DNA of 18,675 nt from an uncultured Acetatifactor sp. (GTDB lineage: Bacteria; Bacillota; Clostridia; Lachnospirales; Lachnospiraceae): the NCBI GenBank assembly GCA_910585015.1, contig CAJUCT010000051.1, positions 1,811 through 20,485 of the forward strand. The letters are read 5' to 3'. Under the pieces are notes generated by a model. That model had not been told where the DNA came from. It worked only from the letters and a program-made list of their open reading frames with translations, and did no database searches. Shown here piece after piece: positions 1 through 8,400 of the stretch; within the stretch, counting starts at the first letter, position 1, and the number at the start of each line of letters is the position of its first letter. The translations under genes and the position numbers were made by a program.

Positions 1-1248
1 ATGTTTTCCGGATGTAGCGGTCTAACAAATCTGGATGTGAGCGGCTTTGATACCAGCAGCGTGACGAATATGAGTTATATGTTTTCCGGATGTAGCGGTC
101 TAACAAATCTGGATGTGAGCGGCTTTGATACCAATAGCGTGACGGATTTGGGCGGCATGTTTTCCGGATGCAGCGGTCTAACAAGTCTGGATATAAGCGG
201 CTTTGATACCAGCAACGTGATGCGCATGAGAGGCATGTTTTTGGGATGTAGCGGTCTAACAAGTCTGGATATAAGCAGCTTTGATACCAGCAGCGTGACG
301 AATATGAGCGATATGTTTTCTGGATGTAGTGGTCTAACAAGTCTGGATATAAGAGGCTTTGATACCAGCAGTGTGACGAATATGAGCTATATGTTTTTCG
401 GATGTAGCGGCCTAACAAGTCTGGATATAAGAGGCTTTGATACCAGCAGTGTGACGGATATGATATATATGTTTTCCGAATGTAGCGGTCTAACAAGTCT
501 GGATATAAGAGGCTTTGATACCAGCAGCGTGACGGATATGATATATATGTTTTCTGGATGTAGCGGTCTAACAAGTCTGGATATAAGAGGCTTTGATACC
601 AGCAACGTGATATATATGAGTGATATATTTTCTGGATGTAGCGGCCTAACAAGTCTGGATGTAAGCGGCTTTGATACCAGCAATGTGACGAATATGGGCG
701 GGATGTTTTCTGGATGCAGTGGCCTAACGAGTCTGGATGTAAGCGGCTTTGATACCAGCCACGTAATGAATATGGGCGGGATGTTTTCTGGATGCAGTGG
801 CCTAGCGAGTCTGGATGTAAGCGGCTTTGATACCAGCAATGTGACGGATATGTACAATATGTTTTCTGGATGTAACGGTCTAACGAGTCTGGATGTAAGC
901 GGCTTTGGTACCAACAATGTGACTCATATGTATAGTATGTTTTCTGGATGTAGCGGTCTGATGAGTCTGGATGTAAGCGGCTTTGATACCAGCCATGTGA
1001 CGGATATGGGCGGGATGTTTTCTGGATGTAGTGGCCTAACGAGTCTAGATGTAAGAGGCTTTGATACCAGCAGCGTGAAATATATGCTCTATATGTTTTC
1101 TGGATGCAGCGGCCTAACGAGTCTGGATGTAAGAGGATTTGATACCAGCCATGTGACGCATATGTATAGTATGTTTGAGGGATGTAGCGGTCTAACGAGT
1201 CTGGATGCAAGCGGCTTTGATACCAGCAGTGTGACGGATATGGGTGGG
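1..1248 (+). repeat. Tandem array of sixteen 78-bp units encoding BspA repeats
   Basis: Units begin at 1, 79, 157 and so on to 1171, each opening with an ATG-TTT-type codon pair. The 78-nt phase is kept exactly through 1248, where a degenerate 17th copy starts at 1249. Neighbouring units are nearly identical in DNA (for example the two that carry the ATGATATATATG stretch around 457-560). Differences cluster at repeat residues 19-26, especially the two residues just before the next MF. Each unit carries one Cys at repeat position 5. Such near-identity implies recent unit duplication or gene conversion, so copy number may vary between strains. Confidence 0.95.
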
Positions 1249-2586
1249 ATGTTTGAAGGTTGCAACGATCTGACCACTATCCAAAGCCCATACAATGTAA
1301 ATACCTCCGCTCCTCTACCTGTTGTCACTGGCGCCGTTTGGACTCTTCCCGATGGAACGGAAGTCACAGAACTGCCCCAGGGGTTAAGCAACAGTGTAAC
1401 CCTGACCCGCAGCGGCATTCCGACTACGCCGCAGATCACCACGACCACGCCTGATTTGAACATGGAAGATGTGGTCAGGGTAAAATATGTCCCCTACTCC
1501 TACACAGTGGAAACCAACAATACAGACCCGGATAACACAGTCACTTTCTCCATCGTGGAGGGAGAATTGGCAGAAGGGCTGCAGATGTATCCGGCCACAG
1601 GCGAGATTTATGGCGTACCGTTGGAAGCAGGAGAGTTCAAAATCAAGGTGATGGCTACATATAGTAATCCGGCTTACCTCCCCTCCTATGCGGAATTGAC
1701 ATTGACTGTTCTGGACAATACGGACGGCAATGTGGGCGTCGCTACGGATTCCGGATATGATATTACCCAGCCCGTAATCGGCTTTGACACTGAGAACATG
1801 GAGGGGAGCAGCGCACAGACACTGGTTTCCCAAGGTGAATATTCCCAGTTCAGAGATGTTTACATTGACGGCAGAAAGCTAACGGCGGAGCAGGACTATA
1901 CCTCCCAGGCTGGCAGTACCAGAATTACCATATTGAATCAAACCTTGGCCAGCGGCGGTGAGGGAACACATACCTTGGGCATTGTGTTCCGTACAGAGGA
2001 CGGTACACTGAAACGTGCGGCGCAAAACTATGTTATTGGTAAAAACGTTGTGGGTGACAACGCAGGCAGCAATAACGGTGGCAGTGGCGATACTGAAAAT
2101 AACAATAGCAGCAACAGTGATAATGGAAACAATAGCAATAACAGCAACATTAACAGCAGTCTCCTCCCGACAACAATATCCTCCCAACACCAACAAGACT
2201 TCATCATCTACACGGTAGAGCGGGGCGACAGTCTGTGGAAGATTGCTGCCAGGTTCTACGGCCAGGGCAGCAGCTGGAGAAGGATCTACGAAGATAATAT
2301 GGCGGTGATCAAGAATCCTCACAGGCTCTACGCAGGCCAAAAACTTATAATCCGCCTGGCAGGATTAGCATATCCTGTGCAGGAAACGCCTGCCCCTGTA
2401 TCCGAAGCGGCAGTATCAGAGGGAACCGCCTACAGAGTACAGAAGGGCGACAGACTTTGGACTATTGCTTATAGGGCTTACGGCAGCGGGCGGCTCTGGA
2501 ACATCATCTATGAGGCCAACAAGGACGTTATAGCAGACCCGGAGCGTATCCGTGAGGGCCTGGTGATCATTATCCCCCAGAGATAA
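1..2586 (+). CDS. BspA/DUF285-repeat surface adhesin with two C-terminal LysM domains (5'-partial)
   Basis: Predicted cell-wall-attached adhesin whose start lies upstream of the window: the frame is already in the repeat array at base 1 and no signal peptide is present. Visible residues 1-416 are 16 copies of a 26-residue BspA-type repeat (consensus MFSGCSGLTSLDVSGFDTS, then VTNM and two variable residues), followed by a degenerate 17th copy. About residues 478-577 form an Ig-like putative domain (He_PIG-like, with TGEIYGVP). About 586-680 resemble the X2 (CBM_X2) beta-sandwich (KLTAEQDYT...STRITI). An Asn/Ser/Gly-rich linker follows, then LysM1 (about 733-786, VERGDSLWKIAARFYG) and LysM2 (about 810-861, VQKGDRLWTIAYRAYG). 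LysM domains bind peptidoglycan, so wall retention is expected. DUF285 repeats are known in bacterial and protist surface proteins; the ligand here is unknown. The repeat copies are far more alike than in the downstream paralogue. Confidence 0.9.
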   Translation: MFSGCSGLTNLDVSGFDTSSVTNMSYMFSGCSGLTNLDVSGFDTNSVTDLGGMFSGCSGLTSLDISGFDTSNVMRMRGMFLGCSGLTSLDISSFDTSSVTNMSDMFSGCSGLTSLDIRGFDTSSVTNMSYMFFGCSGLTSLDIRGFDTSSVTDMIYMFSECSGLTSLDIRGFDTSSVTDMIYMFSGCSGLTSLDIRGFDTSNVIYMSDIFSGCSGLTSLDVSGFDTSNVTNMGGMFSGCSGLTSLDVSGFDTSHVMNMGGMFSGCSGLASLDVSGFDTSNVTDMYNMFSGCNGLTSLDVSGFGTNNVTHMYSMFSGCSGLMSLDVSGFDTSHVTDMGGMFSGCSGLTSLDVRGFDTSSVKYMLYMFSGCSGLTSLDVRGFDTSHVTHMYSMFEGCSGLTSLDASGFDTSSVTDMGGMFEGCNDLTTIQSPYNVNTSAPLPVVTGAVWTLPDGTEVTELPQGLSNSVTLTRSGIPTTPQITTTTPDLNMEDVVRVKYVPYSYTVETNNTDPDNTVTFSIVEGELAEGLQMYPATGEIYGVPLEAGEFKIKVMATYSNPAYLPSYAELTLTVLDNTDGNVGVATDSGYDITQPVIGFDTENMEGSSAQTLVSQGEYSQFRDVYIDGRKLTAEQDYTSQAGSTRITILNQTLASGGEGTHTLGIVFRTEDGTLKRAAQNYVIGKNVVGDNAGSNNGGSGDTENNNSSNSDNGNNSNNSNINSSLLPTTISSQHQQDFIIYTVERGDSLWKIAARFYGQGSSWRRIYEDNMAVIKNPHRLYAGQKLIIRLAGLAYPVQETPAPVSEAAVSEGTAYRVQKGDRLWTIAYRAYGSGRLWNIIYEANKDVIADPERIREGLVIIIPQR

Positions 2587-2723
2587 CTGGCAGGTATGCC
2601 TGTCTGAACCAGAACACGGAGCTGTTTGTGCGTCTCTCTGAAACCGGTAAATCTGCCGTGGCGGTTTTGCGCGGACTCTTTTATGAGGTACAGCTTGCCA
2701 GCACTTTTACAGTTGCATGAACA
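2586..2723 (+). other. Intergenic stretch with a protein-like open frame ending in TGA; possible gene remnant
   Basis: This is the first part of the 318-nt gap between the two adhesin genes. Directly after the stop of the first gene, the frame beginning at 2586 stays open to a TGA at 2721-2723. It reads with normal protein character (for example ELFVRLSETGKSAVAVLRGL followed by FYEVQLASTFTVA) and many GNN codons. There is no convincing start codon with a ribosome binding site, and I do not recognise the sequence. It could be the tail of a decayed gene or chance. I see no clear intrinsic terminator for the first adhesin here. Confidence 0.25.
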
Positions 2724-2769
2724 AAAAAGACAATTTTTTGAACAAAACAGTCAAAGAAAGCCGATTTTA

Positions 2770-2798
2770 TTGAATGCAAAAAATGTAAATGATATAAT
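2770..2798 (+). promoter_or_regulatory. Sigma-A type promoter with extended -10, upstream of the second adhesin
   Basis: The -35 is TTGAAT (2770-2775), then a 17-nt spacer, then a perfect TATAAT -10 (2793-2798). A TG one base upstream (2790-2791) makes an extended -10. The surroundings are AT-rich. Transcription would start near 2805, about 100 nt before the chosen start codon of the adhesin. No other comparably strong promoter was noticed before the flp gene, and the downstream genes are tightly packed, so this promoter probably drives the second adhesin, the STAND gene and the early tad genes. Confidence 0.75.
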
Positions 2799-2829
2799 GG
2801 CAAACAGTACAGATATCTTTGGATTATTT

Positions 2830-2844
2830 GGATAGGTGACAGTA
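2830..2844 (+). repeat. 15-bp direct repeat, copy 1 (5' of second adhesin)
   Basis: GGATAGGTGACAGTA occurs here and again at 5406-5420. It is followed by AATTCAGATAT here and by GATGAAATCAGATAT at the second copy, so similarity continues past the exact match. The two copies bracket the whole second adhesin gene. At the second copy the same bases supply the ribosome binding site (AGGTGA) of the STAND gene. Confidence 0.7.
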
Positions 2845-2904
2845 AATTCAGATATCAGTGCGCGGATAAAGAGAAAACATAGATTTTTGGGGGAGAGAAC
2901 AGCC

Positions 2905-5397
2905 ATGGGTACAATCAGAAAAAAAGGCTTGGCAGTATGCATGATGGCGTTGCTGGCCATATTGGGAATGACTGTGTCGGCGGAGAGGCCGCAGGAGACA
3001 GGAAATGCAGAAACTATCGGATCCCTGTCTGGCGGGGACGCGGCCGGGGAGCAGATAATGCCCTATGCGGACGGTGTTATTGCCAGTGACACAGATAACA
3101 ATGACAATATCGACTGGAAGATTGATGCCAGTGGCAGGCTGACGGTGACAGGGACTGGAAATCTGGCGGGAGATCTTTCAAGTGGTACTTATGCATGGAA
3201 ATCATGGAGCAGCCAGATCACTTCCGCAGTTGTCAATGTAAGTGGAATGACGAATGCATCTTACTTATTTTCTGGCTGCTCCAGCATGACAAGTATAGAC
3301 ATTAGCGGCTTAGATACCAGTTTGGTGACGAATATGGGCGGCATGTTTGAAGGCTGCAGCAGTCTAACCAGCATAGATTTGAGCGGTTTTGATACCAGCA
3401 ATGTGACACAGATGTCCAGCATGTTTTCAGGCTGCAGCAGCCTTACCAGTTTGGATTTGAGCAATTTAAATACGAGCAAAGTATTTCAGATGCTTGGGAT
3501 GTTTGAAGGCTGCAGCAGTTTGGCAAGCCTGAATTTGAGCGGTTTTGATACCAGTGCTGTGGTGGATATGGCAAGCATGTTCAGTAGGTGCAGCGGTCTG
3601 ACCAGTTTGAATCTGGGAGGAATAGATACAAGCGGTGTGCGAGATATGAGATGGATGTTTGAGGGCTGCAGTAGCCTGACCAGCCTGGATTTGAGCGGCT
3701 TTGACACTGGCAATGTGGTGCAGATGTCCCATATGTTTGAGGGCTGCAGCAGTCTGACCAATTTGGATTTAAGCAGCTTTAATACTGGCAATGTCATGTA
3801 TATGTCGGGTATGTTTTCGGAGTGCGGCAGTCTGGCAAGTTTAAATATGGGTAACTTAAATACCAGCAGCGTAGATGACATGTCGAATATGTTTTATGGC
3901 TGCGGCGACTTGGTCAGCCTGGATTTGGGCAGTTTTGATACCAGTGGTGTATTTGATATGGATGGCATGTTTGAAAATTGCAGTAGCTTGGCCAGTCTGG
4001 ATATAAGCAACTTTAATTTAGGCAGCGTAATGTACATGTCAAGGATGCTTGATAACTGTAGCAGTCTGCTCACGCTCCATGCGCCCGGTAATGTAAATCT
4101 CCCGGTATCGCTTCCTGTCGTTGCAGGCACTTCATGGAGTCTGCCAGATGGAACAGTAGTCACCGAGTTGCCTCAGGGCGTGAGCGCCAGCGTCACCCTG
4201 ATACGCAGCGGCACCCCGGATGGACCGGGCATCATCACTACCACCCCCGATCTGAACATGGAAGATGTGATCAGGGTAAAATACGTTCCATACTCCTACA
4301 CCGTGGAGACCAACAATATAGATCCGGATAACATAGTCACCTTCTCCGTGGCAGAGGGAAGGCTGGCGGATGGGCTGCTGATGTATCCCGCCACCGGCGA
4401 AATCTATGGCGTACCTACAGAAGCCGGTGAATTTAATATTACTGTGATGGCAGTCTACAGCAACCCGGCGTATCTCCCATCTTATGCGGAACTGGTATTG
4501 ACGGTTCTGGACAACACGGACAGCAATGTGGGTCTGGCCACGGACCCCGGCTATGATATCACCCAGCCGGTGACTGGCTTTAATGTGGAAAATATCGTGG
4601 GAAACGGCGCCCAGACGCTGATTTCTCAGGGTGAGTACTCGGAGTTTAGGGATGTATACATAGATGGTAAGAAACTGACCGAGGGGCAGGATTATACCTC
4701 CGAGGCCGGCAGTACCAGAATTACGATCATGAACCAGACTCTGGCAGACGGCGGCACGGGAACCCACACGCTGGGCATTGAGTTCCGCACTGAGGGCGGC
4801 GTTCTGAAACGTGCGGCGCAGAACTATGTGATCCGAAAAGGCACTGACAGCGATAATACTGGAAACCCCGGAAATTCCGGCGGCAATACAGGCAATCAGA
4901 CAAATAACAGCAATAATAATAGCAATAACGCTGGAAATAATAACGGAAATGCCGGAAACGGCGTAAATCTCGTACCGACTGTTCCCACAGAGGTTTCCCA
5001 GCAGGATTTTATCATATATATAGTGGAGCGCAATGACAGTCTGTGGAAAATAGCGGTCAAATTCTATGGAGAGGGTAACAGCTGGAGAAAAATATATGAG
5101 GACAATAAGGCAGTGATCCGAAGCCCTGGCAGACTTTATGCGGGACAGCGACTTATGATCCGTCTGCCGGGCGTAACAGCGGCGCCTTCGGAAGAGACTG
5201 TTACCGCCGCTGCGACGATAGTCACACAGGAAAACATCTATGTGGTACAGAAAGGGGATATGCTTTGGAGCATTGCCGCCAGGGTCTACGGAGACGGAAA
5301 ACTCTGGACCGTTATTTACGAGGCCAACAAGGATGTTATCAAAAATCCGGAATGCATCCGGGCGGGACAGGTGCTCAATATCCCGCATAACTTTTAG
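2905..5397 (+). CDS. BspA/DUF285-repeat surface adhesin with signal peptide and two LysM domains
   Basis: Complete paralogue of the preceding adhesin, 830 residues from the ATG at 2905. That start is preferred to the in-frame GTG at 2836 because GGGGGAG lies 8-9 nt upstream of it and because it opens a clean signal peptide (MGTIRKKG, hydrophobic core to residue 22, likely cleavage after VSA at 26). Residues about 60-120 are the usual DUF285 leading segment (WKIDASGRLTVTGTG). Residues 121-380 are ten 26-residue repeats, then a partial copy. An Ig-like module (about 451-540), an X2-like module (about 549-645), an Asn/Gly-rich linker, LysM1 (about 701-754) and LysM2 (about 780-830) follow. From the Ig-like module onward it is closely similar to the first adhesin, while its repeats are more diverged from one another. 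Expected role: secreted adhesin held in peptidoglycan by LysM. It appears to be the first gene of the transcript that continues into the STAND and tad genes. Confidence 0.92.
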   Translation: MGTIRKKGLAVCMMALLAILGMTVSAERPQETGNAETIGSLSGGDAAGEQIMPYADGVIASDTDNNDNIDWKIDASGRLTVTGTGNLAGDLSSGTYAWKSWSSQITSAVVNVSGMTNASYLFSGCSSMTSIDISGLDTSLVTNMGGMFEGCSSLTSIDLSGFDTSNVTQMSSMFSGCSSLTSLDLSNLNTSKVFQMLGMFEGCSSLASLNLSGFDTSAVVDMASMFSRCSGLTSLNLGGIDTSGVRDMRWMFEGCSSLTSLDLSGFDTGNVVQMSHMFEGCSSLTNLDLSSFNTGNVMYMSGMFSECGSLASLNMGNLNTSSVDDMSNMFYGCGDLVSLDLGSFDTSGVFDMDGMFENCSSLASLDISNFNLGSVMYMSRMLDNCSSLLTLHAPGNVNLPVSLPVVAGTSWSLPDGTVVTELPQGVSASVTLIRSGTPDGPGIITTTPDLNMEDVIRVKYVPYSYTVETNNIDPDNIVTFSVAEGRLADGLLMYPATGEIYGVPTEAGEFNITVMAVYSNPAYLPSYAELVLTVLDNTDSNVGLATDPGYDITQPVTGFNVENIVGNGAQTLISQGEYSEFRDVYIDGKKLTEGQDYTSEAGSTRITIMNQTLADGGTGTHTLGIEFRTEGGVLKRAAQNYVIRKGTDSDNTGNPGNSGGNTGNQTNNSNNNSNNAGNNNGNAGNGVNLVPTVPTEVSQQDFIIYIVERNDSLWKIAVKFYGEGNSWRKIYEDNKAVIRSPGRLYAGQRLMIRLPGVTAAPSEETVTAAATIVTQENIYVVQKGDMLWSIAARVYGDGKLWTVIYEANKDVIKNPECIRAGQVLNIPHNF
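3265..4044 (+). repeat. Ten 78-bp units encoding diverged BspA repeats
   Basis: The units keep an exact 78-nt phase from 3265 to 4044, with a partial unit from 4045. The consensus is MF(E/S)GCSSLTSLDLSGFDTS followed by a variable tail. Compared with the array at 1-1248 the units differ at many more positions, so this array looks older or less homogenised. The Cys at repeat position 5 is kept in every unit. Confidence 0.93.
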
Positions 5398-5405
5398 AGT
5401 AAACA

Positions 5406-5420
5406 GGATAGGTGACAGTA
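5406..5420 (+). repeat. 15-bp direct repeat, copy 2 (5' of STAND gene)
   Basis: Second copy of GGATAGGTGACAGTA (first at 2830-2844). It fills most of the 24-nt gap between the adhesin stop and the STAND start at 5422 and includes the likely ribosome binding site AGGTGA (5411-5416). Confidence 0.7.
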
Positions 5421-5421
5421 G

Positions 5422-8400
5422 ATGAAATCAGATATACTTTCTTTGAAAACCATTTATCAGTTTCTTACTATCAATGATTACCCTGTGTATTCAGATGGAA
5501 TCATCACCAAGAAAAACCACACAGGACTCACGCTTACAAAATTTTGGCGGGAGAATATTCTGTTTGATTTTAGGAATCGCAAATGTGGGAAACAGATATG
5601 GAGAAATGACGGCGGGCGCAACCGCTATACTTCAGATATATGCAACCGGAGCGCAAGACTGGGGCTGTATGGTGAGTATGCGGAAGAAATCCTTAATGCG
5701 GCTAATTCGGATTCCGTGTTTAGACAGATAGAGCAATTCATGGATGTGTTGCTTGCGCGGGAGTACAGTTATGAGGTCTTTAGCCAGAAACTGCCCTGCT
5801 ACCTCAAGCTGATTGCGCAGTGGGATGAAAACTTTTCTGAGGAGGCCAGACTCTTTTTCGAGAGCGCTATTGAAAAGAGGGAAGAGTTTGAAAACTGCGG
5901 CAGCAGCGGATGTGCTTTTTTCTGTGGCTGGTTCCTTACATTGCTGATGTTTCACGCCCTTGCGGGCAACGGAGAAGGGGAGAGCATTATGTCCCGTCTC
6001 AGGAGGGATTCCTCCCTGCATATCGAAAATCTTGGAAAGATATATTTTAAGGGGGAAATGCCCAAGGGAAAAGTAGTATTTCTGACAAGCAGAAATACGG
6101 AACTGTGCAGTTCACCTCTCCCTCGGCAGCATTTTTTTGGCAGGGAGAAAGAATTGTTTGAACTGCGCAGAATGCTTATCCAGGGCGGGAAATATTTGGT
6201 GAGCGGTATGGGCGGCATCGGTAAGACTGAATTGACGCGTCAACTCCTGAAATATTGTGAGGAAGAAGCGCTGGCGGACTATATCTGCGCAATTCAATAT
6301 GAGGGGAGCCTGCCTGCCAGTTTTGTAAAGGCATTTCCGCAGATACGCGGCACGAATATGGAAGAAAATTTTTATGAAGCCCTGGCGTGTGTACGAATGC
6401 ATGAAGGCGACCGCGTATTGATTGCCATCGACAATATGGATCAAAATAAGAAGGAGGAACTGGCCATATTGGCATCCCTTCCGGCTACGGTTTTTGTCAC
6501 TTCCAGATGTCAGGAATTTGACGGTTTTAGGACTTATTCCGTCCCGCTGCCCAGCAGGAACGCGGCCAGACTAATATTCCAGGATAATTATGATAAAACC
6601 ATGAATATGGAAGATGAACGGGTTCTGTCGGACATCCTGGAAAAGGACATCTGGCGGCACACATTGACCCTGCGTCTGTTGGGGCGCGCCTCGGCGGACA
6701 GGGGATGGACACTTCCGCAGCTTCAGGCGCGTTTAGAGAAAGGAATCATGCCTGTCTCCATGGAGAGACAGGATATGTACGGGGACTTACAGCAAATGTA
6801 CCGCAGAATATATGCGGATTTCAAGCTGCCAAAGGAAATGAAGGGCTTGCTGCGAATATTTTCCGTGTTGCCCCATCAGAATTATACGCCAGAGTTTGCG
6901 GAGACTTTTTTGCAGGGTTTCCTCACCCCTGGATCCAATATGCGGGAGAGCCTGAAAAGACTGTATGAGACGGGCTGGCTGGAGGAACATGAAAGCGGAT
7001 ATTCGATGCATCCCTTCATTGCGGAATGTGTGCGCAGCGGCGGAGTTAAGGAGAGCGAGATAACCCCTTTTCTGGAGAGTCTGGTAGATGCATGGGAGCA
7101 GTCCGGCAGAGATTTTCGGATAGAAAACGCTTCATCCATGGTGCTGGAGTGGGAGGGCAGCTGGAAGGACTTTGACGCGGGGCTTATGGAAACCATGATA
7201 TTGGTTCCCAGCCTGTGCCTGAACCTGACCGGGAAATGCAGCCGCTTACTGTCGGAGCTTGCGTTGTTGGCGTATGAAATCCAGTATAACAATTTTGGCC
7301 CATCCAGTGAAGCGCTGGAGCGGCTGGTGCTGGTAAAAGAGAAGAGCGGCCAGCTGGGCATCAGGGCAAGAGCTGTTCTCTGCATTCTGCTGTGCAACTA
7401 CAATTACAGTGAATTGAGCCAGCTGAAGGAGGAATACCGATTCCTGGCAGGCAGTCAGGAACTGGAGACAAGGGAAAAGGCGATGGTGGCCAATCAGCTT
7501 GCCTCAGCATATTATATCAGTGGAGATATGGAAGAGACCCAGGAGATGCTGACCGAACTCAAAAAGTATGAGGGGATTGGTTTCGTACACATACTGGTAT
7601 GCCGCCTGCAGGCTGACATAGCCATACAGCGGGGAGATTTTGAAGCCTACGGAGAGTGGCTCATCAAAGGGTATGAAGCGGGAAAGAGAGAAGGGCAGGG
7701 TAAATGGAGCGTCATACAGGTGACATTACTTCATCTCATAAGTTATTACCTTTCGGTGCGGCAGTTTGAACAGGTTGAGCGGCTCCTGGATGAAGCGGAA
7801 AGCAATATACAGCAGTCCGGCGGAATGATTGCCCATTGCCATTGTATGTTCTATCGCGGTATGCTTGCTACGCAGATAGGAAATGAAGACTATGGCATAG
7901 AGCAGTTGGAAGAGGCATGTAAACTGGCACGAAGTTTTTGGCTCAATGTATCGGACGCACAATATGCGAGATGCGTTGTGGATCTTGCCATGGCATATAA
8001 CAAGGCAGGCCGCAGGGAAGAAGCGGCCGAGCGCTACAAAGAGGCGCTGGATATTTTCAGACAGCAGCCGCAGTATGAATTTGACATGCACAGGACACTC
8101 AACAACATAAGCGTCATGTACCTTGACTGGGGGAAACCCGGAGAGGCGCGCGTGTATCTGGAGGAAGCGATGTCCATTGGGGAGAAACTGGGCGGTGTGG
8201 GTCTTGCGGAGAATCAAAACAATCTGTCCAGGGCGTGGAGCCAGCTGGGGGACAGGGATAAGGAGCTGCAATATCTGAGGAAAGCGGCGCCTGTGCTGGA
8301 GCAGTTCTATGGAGGCGAACATCCCAAGGTGATAGACGCGAAAAAGAGGCTTGCGGCACATGACAATGAGATAACCGAGGAGCGGGATCATGAAGATTAG
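5422..8400 (+). CDS. STAND/NB-ARC-type NTPase with C-terminal TPR repeats
   Basis: Large signalling NTPase (992 residues) of the STAND class, which generally act as nucleotide-controlled switches with a sensor repeat domain. An FFGRE lead-in (238-242) precedes the P-loop GMGGIGKT (262-269). Walker B is VLIAIDNMD (332-340), and TVFVTSR (356-362) looks like the sensor-1/RNBS-B motif. The GxP motif normally found further on is not obvious (WRHTLTL near 411). A winged-helix-like stretch spans about 469-545. Helical TPRs fill about 630-990; the clearest are near 846-880, 890-919 and 929-970, the last resembling kinesin-light-chain TPRs. Residues 1-235 match nothing I recognise. The ATG at 5422 follows AGGTGA by 5-6 nt. 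Its 3' end overlaps the TadZ start by 11 nt, suggesting translational coupling and a Tad-related role. The region coding for about residues 48-81 may be out of frame (see findings). Confidence 0.85.
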   Translation: MKSDILSLKTIYQFLTINDYPVYSDGIITKKNHTGLTLTKFWRENILFDFRNRKCGKQIWRNDGGRNRYTSDICNRSARLGLYGEYAEEILNAANSDSVFRQIEQFMDVLLAREYSYEVFSQKLPCYLKLIAQWDENFSEEARLFFESAIEKREEFENCGSSGCAFFCGWFLTLLMFHALAGNGEGESIMSRLRRDSSLHIENLGKIYFKGEMPKGKVVFLTSRNTELCSSPLPRQHFFGREKELFELRRMLIQGGKYLVSGMGGIGKTELTRQLLKYCEEEALADYICAIQYEGSLPASFVKAFPQIRGTNMEENFYEALACVRMHEGDRVLIAIDNMDQNKKEELAILASLPATVFVTSRCQEFDGFRTYSVPLPSRNAARLIFQDNYDKTMNMEDERVLSDILEKDIWRHTLTLRLLGRASADRGWTLPQLQARLEKGIMPVSMERQDMYGDLQQMYRRIYADFKLPKEMKGLLRIFSVLPHQNYTPEFAETFLQGFLTPGSNMRESLKRLYETGWLEEHESGYSMHPFIAECVRSGGVKESEITPFLESLVDAWEQSGRDFRIENASSMVLEWEGSWKDFDAGLMETMILVPSLCLNLTGKCSRLLSELALLAYEIQYNNFGPSSEALERLVLVKEKSGQLGIRARAVLCILLCNYNYSELSQLKEEYRFLAGSQELETREKAMVANQLASAYYISGDMEETQEMLTELKKYEGIGFVHILVCRLQADIAIQRGDFEAYGEWLIKGYEAGKREGQGKWSVIQVTLLHLISYYLSVRQFEQVERLLDEAESNIQQSGGMIAHCHCMFYRGMLATQIGNEDYGIEQLEEACKLARSFWLNVSDAQYARCVVDLAMAYNKAGRREEAAERYKEALDIFRQQPQYEFDMHRTLNNISVMYLDWGKPGEARVYLEEAMSIGEKLGGVGLAENQNNLSRAWSQLGDRDKELQYLRKAAPVLEQFYGGEHPKVIDAKKRLAAHDNEITEERDHED

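Noticed and set aside
387..917. Repetitive minus-strand open frame over the first repeat array
   Set aside because: It is the antisense reading of the 78-bp units, which keep one frame open by periodicity; no ribosome binding site or independent signal was seen.
1..1248. CRISPR array because of the regular repeats
   Set aside because: The repeats are contiguous 78-bp coding units in one open frame with no unrelated spacers.
2722..2740. CAAAAAA/TTTTTTG inverted repeat as terminator of the first adhesin
   Set aside because: The stem is pure A-T with a short loop and no GC core, so it is not a credible intrinsic terminator.
2836..2904. Upstream GTG start for the second adhesin
   Set aside because: It would put 23 charged residues before a clear signal peptide; the ATG at 2905 has its own GGGGGAG site. 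The GTG is part of the direct-repeat sequence.
4132..5388. Long minus-strand open frame (418 residues) opposite the second adhesin
   Set aside because: It lies wholly antisense to a gene with clear Ig-like, X2-like and LysM domains, has no recognisable motifs, and is explained by codon bias of the sense gene.
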